DNA of 64,000 nucleotides, from contig JAJEKV010000070.1 in NCBI GenBank assembly GCA_021234155.1, positions 7,055,889 to 7,119,888 on the forward strand, given 5' to 3'. The position numbers and the translations under genes are program-made. The stretch's first letter is position 1; each line of letters opens with the position of its first letter. This document shows, piece after piece, positions 57,305 to 64,000 of this stretch. The notes below the pieces were generated by a model that worked only from the letters and a program-made list of their open reading frames with translations, ran no database searches and was not told the DNA's origin. Source of the stretch: Isoetes taiwanensis (taxonomy: Eukaryota; Streptophyta; Lycopodiopsida; Isoetales; Isoetaceae).

Positions 57305-57740
57305 ATCCAAGCCTTGATCAATGTCAGGGTCAAATCCAAGTTACCTAAGTTAGTAAATGTTCATAAAGTCCAAACCTATTACTTCTTTGTTTCTGGAAGC
57401 AGGAAACAGACTTGCAAGGCTCATTCATCATAGACTCCCAAGGAGCTTTGCATTGCATTGTAGCCTCTATCTTTGATAAGAATGAAATTGATGCCATTGT
57501 TTGAAGCTTCAGATTCAAGAAAATCCAAGCCTTGTACAACGTCAAATCCAAGTTACCTAAGTTTGTAAAAATGTTCAGAAAGTGTAAAAAACCATTATTT
57601 CTTTGATTCTAAAAGCAAGAAACAGACCTGCAAGGCTCATAAATCATAGAATCCTCGTTCCTCATAGGTTGCCAAGGAGCTCTGCATGGCATTGTAGCCT
57701 CCATCTTTAAAGGCCCATGCCTTGCTACATTGACACCTGC
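57305..57740. repeat. Diverged tandem duplication, about 216 bp
   Basis: The sequence ccaagccttg followed by gtcaaatccaagttacctaag occurs near 57309 and again near 57525. Each is followed by similar text with ctgcaaggctcat, ccaaggagct and tgtagcctc. It lies directly before the first recognisable CTR9 exon. Confidence 0.75.
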
Positions 57741-57799
57741 AGCTTGTTTTATAAACTTTCTCACCGTAAACTTGCTTATTTCTCAATGTAGCATCCCAG

Positions 57800-60700
57800 T
57801 TATGTTGACTCATACCTTCGACTTGCGGCAATGGCAAATGCGAGAAATGATTTAACCTTGAGCATGGAGCTCGTAAGTATTTAATTGTGAATCAGATGTA
57901 TGATTTCTGTTTATGTGTCTCTATATGACAAAAATGAACCTGATAACGTGCATTTCATGCCAAAATATGTCACTTATGTAAGGTCATCTTGTTGCAGGTG
58001 GAAAGGGCATTGCAGGAAGAGCCAACTTCTACTGATGCTTTGTTTCTTCGGGGTAGCTTAGAGTTGAAGTGTGATGACTGGCTCAAAGCAAAGGAAACTT
58101 TGAAGAATATACAAATTTTATCTGATGGGAAGGACAGCTACTCAACCTTAGTTCTGGTGATTTTTTTTTTCTTTTTCCGCATTTAAATACATTCATTTAT
58201 CAAGTTACAGTGCTAATTCGTATTTTGGACCACTTAAATTGTTAGGTCAATGGTAGGGTTATCTTTCAAAATACATCCATTTATTCCTCACATGATCAGA
58301 GTAGAAAAGCTTTCTGCTGATGTGCCCCACTCCCGTCCAAAGTTTTCAACTAATGTGCAGCCTAAAATTGGTGGTACTCTTGTTAGGGAAACTGGAATTA
58401 CTATGCTGGAACACGTGGAGAAAAGAAGGACCCAAAGCTGGAAGCAACGCATTTAGAAAAGGCCAGAGAGATTTATCATAAGGTTTGCTTTAGACATGTG
58501 CTTCTGTATTCTCTGCAAAAAGTTCAAACTGTGACATATTATTTGGTTTTCCGATGAAGATATTGCAGCAGAAACCAAATAACATGTATGCTGCAAATGG
58601 GGTTGGCATTGTGCTTTCTGAAAAAGGTCTCTTTGATCTGTCAAAAAAGATTTTTGCACAGGTATAGAGATAAACAGAGCAATTTGATGTTTTCATATTT
58701 ATGAGAGGTGTCACATTTAACTTGTTCAAGACATAGGTGCAAGAGGCTGCAGTGGGAAATGTGGCAGTGGAAATGCCTGATGTTTGGATAAATCTTGCAC
58801 ATGTCTATCTGGCACAAGGCCAGTTTGGCCTTGCTGTTAAGATGGTAAGTTAAGGAAGTTTGTGAGCTTGAAATTCCACATAATTTGGACTTTATGCATA
58901 TTCACACGGGGGGTGACTCCGGGCAACGAGAGCTGTTGGATCGGCATATTCACCCCTTATTCCTTAATCTACACCGTACGTAAAGTTCCTCGTTTGTGGG
59001 GTATGCAAGTACAAAATTTGCTATACTGTATAACAAGATTCGCAAAATACTATAAGATTTCAAGCAGAATACTATATGGTGTTGATTTTGTACGTGCAAA
59101 ATACAATTATGAGGGCTCTCGCTGCCCTACGTCACCCCCCGTGTGAATATGCACCCAAACCAAAGGGGGTTTAAGGGGGATTTTAATTTAAATGTGTTGG
59201 ACACAATGGTTGTGTTAATTAATGTCAATGGTAGTTATGTGTTTGTTGTTAATATCAATGGTTGTTATGTGTTGGTTGTTATATTGTTGGTTTTTATATG
59301 TTGGATGTTAATGGTTTGTGTTGCAAAAAAAAAAAATTTGGCCCCTTCGGGGCCTTAGGGACGTCGACAAAAATTTTAGAATTCAAACCAGAAAAAAACT
59401 AGAATTCATTTGAGGCTTTCATCACAGATAGCTTTTGAATTTCATCACAATAAAACAAATAGAACATAAGTAAAAGTTACCATAAAGATAGAGGGGATTG
59501 ATCCCATTATTCTGAAAGTCATAAAGTTTGCAACACCCATACACAAACATTTTTCAACTGGAATTCAACAGTAGCCTTTGGCCTCCATGGATTCTTGTGG
59601 TGAGAAACCAAAGTGGAAAACTTTTCTGCTTGTTAGCTCAAGGATCTAGAAGCCTTGGAATTTGCTTAATAACTGCCTCAAAATCTAAAAATGCATAGTA
59701 ATTTTTTGCAACCTTCATTCGGAATGAGCCATAAAACAATATCCAATAGCGTAATCCTCAGATTAATCACCGGTAGGATGTGAAAGCCTACCAAACCCGG
59801 CCGAAAAAATTGCTGTTTTAGCATAGATAACTTAACCAAACATATCCATATCATACACTATCAAAAAGATCTCGGAGAGAGCTTTCCAACGCAATAAAAA
59901 TCATCTCAAACAGAGCTCTGGATCAAAAGTTATGATAAGAAATGTGTTGTCGGCGGGAAACTGCACTACATGCGCCCTTCAAGCCCTTCATGTGCCCATT
60001 ATGCACCACACACACAAAAAGAGGACTTTTGTTGTGAGCCATTGGTTGTTGACCATCATGCACCACACGCACAAAAAGAGGGCTTTTGTCGTGAGCCATT
60101 GGTTGTTGACCATTATGCACCACACACACAAAAAAAGGGCTTTTGTTGTGAGCCATTGGTTGTTGACTATTGGAAAAAAAAGGCTAAAATCAATGGCTCA
60201 GAAATGGTGCACTCTAGATGTACGCATTAGTACATCCATTTGAATACATCACGAAATCATAGGAAAACCTTAGTGAAAAGCGTACAAAAACACAAAGAAA
60301 ACCCCCTGTTATTATGCTACATATTTGTGGCTTTTCTTTCAGTATCAGAATTGTCTCAGAAGATTTTACCACAATACTGAGACCAATATTCTTTTATATC
60401 TTGCACGAACCCATTATGAAGCCGAACAATGCCAAGAATGTAAGCGTGTGCTCCTGCGGGCAATACATTTGGCGCCATCAAATTATATGCTACGTTTTTT
60501 GATGCAGCAATAGCTATGCAGAAATTTTCAACAGCTACTCTGCAGAAAGCGAAAAGAACTGCTGACAAGGTTTGCTCTAGTACAGCAAGAAAAATGCAAT
60601 GTGTGTCAATATCATTGCAGTTTTAGGAAGTTACTTTGGGAAGACTTCAAACTCTTAATTGTGTTTTAAAAGTCTTTTTCAGAGTGCATTAAGAATTATG

Positions 60701-61057
60701 AGTTGAACTCTAATAAAGCAAATTTGTGAAGCTTAAGATGCTCCATGCATCCTAGTTTAGGATGGTAAAAAAAACGAGGCCTAGTTGCATTGTTGGTTTA
60801 TAATTTATGGTTAGGAAAACAGTCTCTGAACAGAAAAGGCCATTAGTAGCCACTTCTCACTATTTTCTTATTTCGAAGGTTTGAAAAAGTAATCATCATG
60901 AAGTAATTTCATGTATTTGGTTGCTATTTAGGTCCGGCAATCTGTTGCAGAACTAAAAAATGCCATTTGGCTGTTCAGCCAGTTGTCAAATATTGAAGCA
61001 CACCATATGCATGGTTTTGATGAAAAGAAGATCAAAATACATGTGCAACAATTCTGA
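57800..61057 (+). CDS. CTR9 (PAF1 complex TPR subunit), partial and disrupted
   Basis: Seven exons are visible: 57800-57872, 57998-58156, 58387-58482, 58560-58661, 58737-58844, 60343-60569 and 60932-61057. Together they encode the middle to late TPR region of CTR9 (VIP6/ELF8 in Arabidopsis). This is a nuclear scaffold of the PAF1 complex, which acts in transcription elongation and histone modification. Diagnostic stretches are SLELKCDDWLKAKETLKN, NNMYAANGVGIVLSEKG, MPDVWINLAHVYLAQGQFGL, LYLARTHYEAEQ and MHGFDEKKI. Exon 60343-60569 is 227 nt, one short of a multiple of three, with the shift in a T run near 60492. The last exon hits a stop at 61055-61057 where the family continues for some 300 residues. 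N-terminal exons are not in view. It may be a pseudogene, or the breaks may be sequence errors. Confidence 0.85.
58895..60324 (-). mobile_element. Dispersed 1.6-kb repeat, copy 3, inside a CTR9 intron
   Basis: This is the inverted copy of the repeat at 984-2608. It lacks the outer fold-back arm and begins inside the module at gcatattcacacgggg. The rest (central segment, one arm, three 57-bp units, atatgtagcataataacagg end complemented) is present. It fills nearly all of the 58845-60342 intron, leaving about 50 bp on the left and 18 bp on the right, and stops just short of the acceptor. Confidence 0.75.
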
Positions 61058-62300
61058 TATTTTGAGCAGAAAATTATGACTGTAATTTTTTGTTTACACC
61101 TATTTAAATTCATTCTACCAGATGGGGTTATATGCACATTGACAGATACGGCCTTCAACATTTGTACAGTGGTGGATGCCATTGGCTATTCTATGTCCAG
61201 AGAAATTCAATCTCGTTCAAAAACCAGGAGTTGCATGGTCGGCTAAGCACCGATTGCATACATGGATAGTTAGCTTCCATGCGAAGATCTATATGATATG
61301 ATGGAGCTGCAAAACTATGACCAGGTATTGAGGTCTGTTCCGTTACAATCTCGTTAATAAATGCATTTATGTGCTTTCCTTTCTTATAGAAATGCATTTG
61401 AAGAATACGAAGTAGGTGGCTGATGCCTAGATTTGTTAGTGATGTTTGATTTGCCATCTGATGTTCTTCCTACCAGTGCAAAGGGATGCCAATGATGCTA
61501 AATTGTGGGTTTTAGAATCAATTATGTCATAAGGCGGTAGCTTCAAATGTGATAATTCTGAAATTTTGCCTTGAGAGATGTTAGTTCATGATGATCTACA
61601 TTTTAAAAGGGCATTAATGCTATCTGGCTGATTCTTTACTTGTTCCTCTAACTCTCGCCTACAAGCCACTCCCTGCATCTAGTTCATCTGCAAATTTCTA
61701 GATGAGAACTTGTGACTGTAGCGTATGTGCACAAGATTTTACTGCCGTGTCCCAATATAGGGAAGTTGAAGACATGTAACTTTTGTTTATGGGGAATGAA
61801 TTGATAACAATTTAGGAAGCATATGCTATATTAACTTAGAAGAAACTTTCGAAGTGGTTTGCCATATCTTTCCAAACTTGCTATGTCCCATGCTTTAATT
61901 GTTCCCCCTTCACATGGGAACTTGTGATATCGTTATGCTATCTATTTATTCTGTGGTTCGGTTACAATTCATTCTTTAGACTACAACATCTCACATGTTT
62001 GAGCCCTAACAGGTCGAAGATTCTAGCAATGCTTTGTGAAATGCAGAAGGCTTCCTTTGGGACCTAATGGTGCAACTTTTAAGGTGAAATCATGTTTTGG
62101 GTATATTTTTATTACATTCCTCTACGTTATTTAAACTATTTGCGGGTTTTATAGTCCCTAGGCTCGTGAGTTGGCGGAAAACAGATACATGATTCAATGG
62201 TTTCTAACATTTCCTTTTGAATGCGGAAAATTCCCAGCTGGTGAATTTGGTACTACTGGATCTGCCCTATAGCAGGGACAGTGTAGCAGGGACAGTGTGG
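61058..62300. other. Region without a recognised gene
   Basis: I searched here for the lysine- and glutamate-rich C-terminal exons of CTR9 and found none. AT-rich sequence with only short open frames. Confidence 0.4.
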
Positions 62301-62520
62301 GTTTATTGTCTCTCAATACGGTGACATTCAGGGATCCAGATTGGGGGGGTTCCTCCCCAGAATTTCCGGTTGAAGTTGTTAAAATCCGGTTTCTTTAATA
62401 GATGCCGGAAAATTTCCGGCCAAAATTTTGTAAAATGCTTGTTAAATCCGGCATATTAGAGGATATTTTCTGAAAAATCCGGTAAGTAGCAACAAAGCAC
62501 GGCATTTTTCCGGTTTGAGC
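62301..62520. repeat. Tract of repeated CCGG words
   Basis: aatttccgg, aatccgg and tgccgg recur about nine times at irregular spacing (for example 62355, 62385, 62405, 62420, 62447, 62478). No fixed period. Possibly a degenerate satellite or an element terminus. Confidence 0.4.
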
Positions 62521-62543
62521 CAAATCTAATCTGGAGGCCTGGG

Positions 62544-62761
62544 TGACATCCATGTGAAAAAACAAGCTTTAAATGTGTCATTAATAATAGGACATTGCTT
62601 TTGAAACCATTCTGCATTCTAGAATACAGCAATGGGACATGCATTATGAATGACATCCATGTGAAAAAACAAGCTTTAAATGCGTGTCATTAATAATACG
62701 GCATTGTTTTTGAAACCGTTCTGCATTCTAGAATACAACAATGGGACGTGTATTATGAATG
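62544..62761. repeat. Tandem duplication, about 107-bp unit
   Basis: Two copies begin tgacatccatgtgaaaaaac at 62544 and 62651. They differ at a few bases. Confidence 0.9.
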
Positions 62762-63611
62762 TCCAAATGTAGAAGCTTTTTTTTTTTGCTTTGCCATAAG
62801 GCAAACTATAATAGAATATTATTCAGTTGGTATTGTGAGGCTTAGTGATATGTGAGAACAAGGATTACATGCACACACAGAAAGTCAACATGAGGAGGCT
62901 ACATGTGTTTTTGCACAAGCTCTATGTGAATAGAGTGAACTCCTTGCTATGGCAACTTTCTAATAATTATATTCTAAGTTAAACTCCACTTTTGGTTAAG
63001 AGTAGAGTTTGAGATGCTCAAATATTGACATGGAGGTAAATACATCGAGTTTTGAGGACAATTCGGGCTTATTTTAGTGACAATTTAATAATTCGTGTAA
63101 GATGAATTTTATTAACATCCATTCGTCATTATTAGTTGTGATTATTAAAATCACCTTGACAATATAAAGCTATTGTTTTTGGACATTGGGTTGGACCTTC
63201 ACTTCTACACATTCATCTTGACTTGTGAAATTGATTTTGATTTTTTGAGTTGTGGGTCACTTTGAGTTGCAATGCATCTTGAAGTAATTATGTCCAAATT
63301 CTATGTATAGCAAGCATCATATTTAAACTATACTGAGACAACATTCATATTTTGATTTGAACATGGTTATTATTAAAGAAGCATATTTTGCTATCATTAT
63401 GGAGAGAGATTGGCAGGACCAATTGCTTTTATCTCCGTCTTTCCTTTTGGCTCAGATGGGCAACATTCAATTTGTGAGTTATTAGCGTATTTGAATGCCT
63501 TGCCTTATTCCACTGATATGTTTGAGTTCAGTTTTTTGGGTTGCCCCTAAGGGGAAAACCCTCATCCATGTGGGTTTGTGGCATATTCCAAGTATATGTC
63601 AGTATATGCTC
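62762..63611. other. Region without a recognised gene
   Basis: AT-rich sequence with a T run near 62778. No coding sequence recognised. Confidence 0.4.
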
Positions 63612-63691
63612 GAAAACATGACTTTGAAGTGTGATTTAAGCCATTTCACTCTCGCGTCACGGAGGGCAACCCTCCGTGCGCAGCACCTTGT
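63612..63691 (-). repeat. Dispersed repeat end, inverted copy of 21161-21242
   Basis: The complement of 63661-63691 matches 21161-21191 with one difference, and similarity continues to about 63612. It includes the near-palindrome ggagggcaaccctcc. Confidence 0.7.
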
Positions 63692-64000
63692 TTTCCTTCG
63701 CAATGGTTCGTGGCCCCGTATTTAGCATTCTCTTTCGTATTTATACGAGGGTGTGAGGTGTATATTTGTGGACTCTAGATCTGGCATATTTCTAGGAATA
63801 TGCCAAAATTCAATGAACCTAAAACAAACAATAAGGATAGTGCAATAATAGAAGAATTTCTAGATAATGCATCTACATGTATTTGTAGCGGATATCTTAT
63901 GATCCAATTGCATTATGCCAGGCTACATGCGTCACGAGGCAAAAGCCAGAGCTCTTATCAAACTTGACGTTGCAGTGACAGCTTAGAGACGTTGACACAG

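Noticed and set aside
57157-57345. Extra CTR9 exon
   Set aside because: The 63-codon frame has no similarity to CTR9 and lies in the duplicated segment.

Overview
This is a window of a large, repeat-dominated plant nuclear genome. Plant origin is supported by GT-AG introns, a CACTA (En/Spm) transposase of the TNP2 type with DUF4218- and DUF4216-like parts, plant-style microsatellites and a CTR9/VIP6-type gene. The lineage is not settled by what I can see; a seed-free plant with a big genome (fern, lycophyte or similar) is a guess. Almost everything is transposable element, element relic or tandem repeat. The only host gene I recognise is a partial CTR9 (PAF1 complex) at 57.8-61.06 kb.

Layout. 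1-9.1 kb: AT-rich tracts split by three insertions: a 1.6-kb dispersed repeat with a fold-back core (984-2608), a poly(A) retroposon with 15-bp target duplications (4421-6073) and a small hAT-like MITE with 8-bp duplications (6841-7105). A seven-copy array of an 18-bp palindrome lies at 3158-3393. 9.2-16.3 kb: a 19-bp minisatellite (9181-11888) carrying a second copy of the hAT-like MITE, followed by a 2.5-kb tandem duplication (11241-13775 and 13779-16284) with paired CT microsatellites. 16.3-18.05 kb: second copy of the 1.6-kb repeat. 18-22 kb: mostly unassigned, with two overlapping, tandemly duplicated ORFs (20220-21064).

22-55.1 kb reads best as one nest of elements. The outer layer is a CACTA element: exons 1-2 near 39.25-39.87 kb, exons 3-8 at 50.73-54.50 kb, right terminus at 55116-55125, and possibly the start of its coding sequence at 22.04 kb. 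A chain of long LTR-like direct repeats, all bounded by (TTC)n/(GAA)n tracts (22.1-39.25 kb), appears to sit in a polyserine-coding TTC tract of CACTA exon 1. A LINE on the minus strand (about 39.88-50.67 kb) separates CACTA exons 2 and 3. Inside the LINE is an 8,186-bp DNA transposon (40750-48935) whose removal, with a TA target, brings the LINE reading frame back into register. Two related MITEs with 4-bp target duplications sit in the LINE (49256-49575) and in a CACTA intron (51607-51805).

The 8.2-kb transposon is the best candidate for an undescribed system. It carries a degraded transposase-like gene on the plus strand. On the minus strand it has an apparently intact three-exon gene for a 537-residue protein I do not recognise, and a 91-residue ORF that opens with a near copy of the histone H3 N-terminal tail.

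55.1-64 kb: AT-rich flank, then CTR9 exons. One CTR9 intron is almost wholly made of a third, inverted and partial copy of the 1.6-kb repeat. Local duplications follow.

Caution: near-identical copies inside the window differ mainly around CAG/CTG and CCTGG words and homopolymers. This looks like systematic sequencing error, so some frameshifts reported here may not be real.
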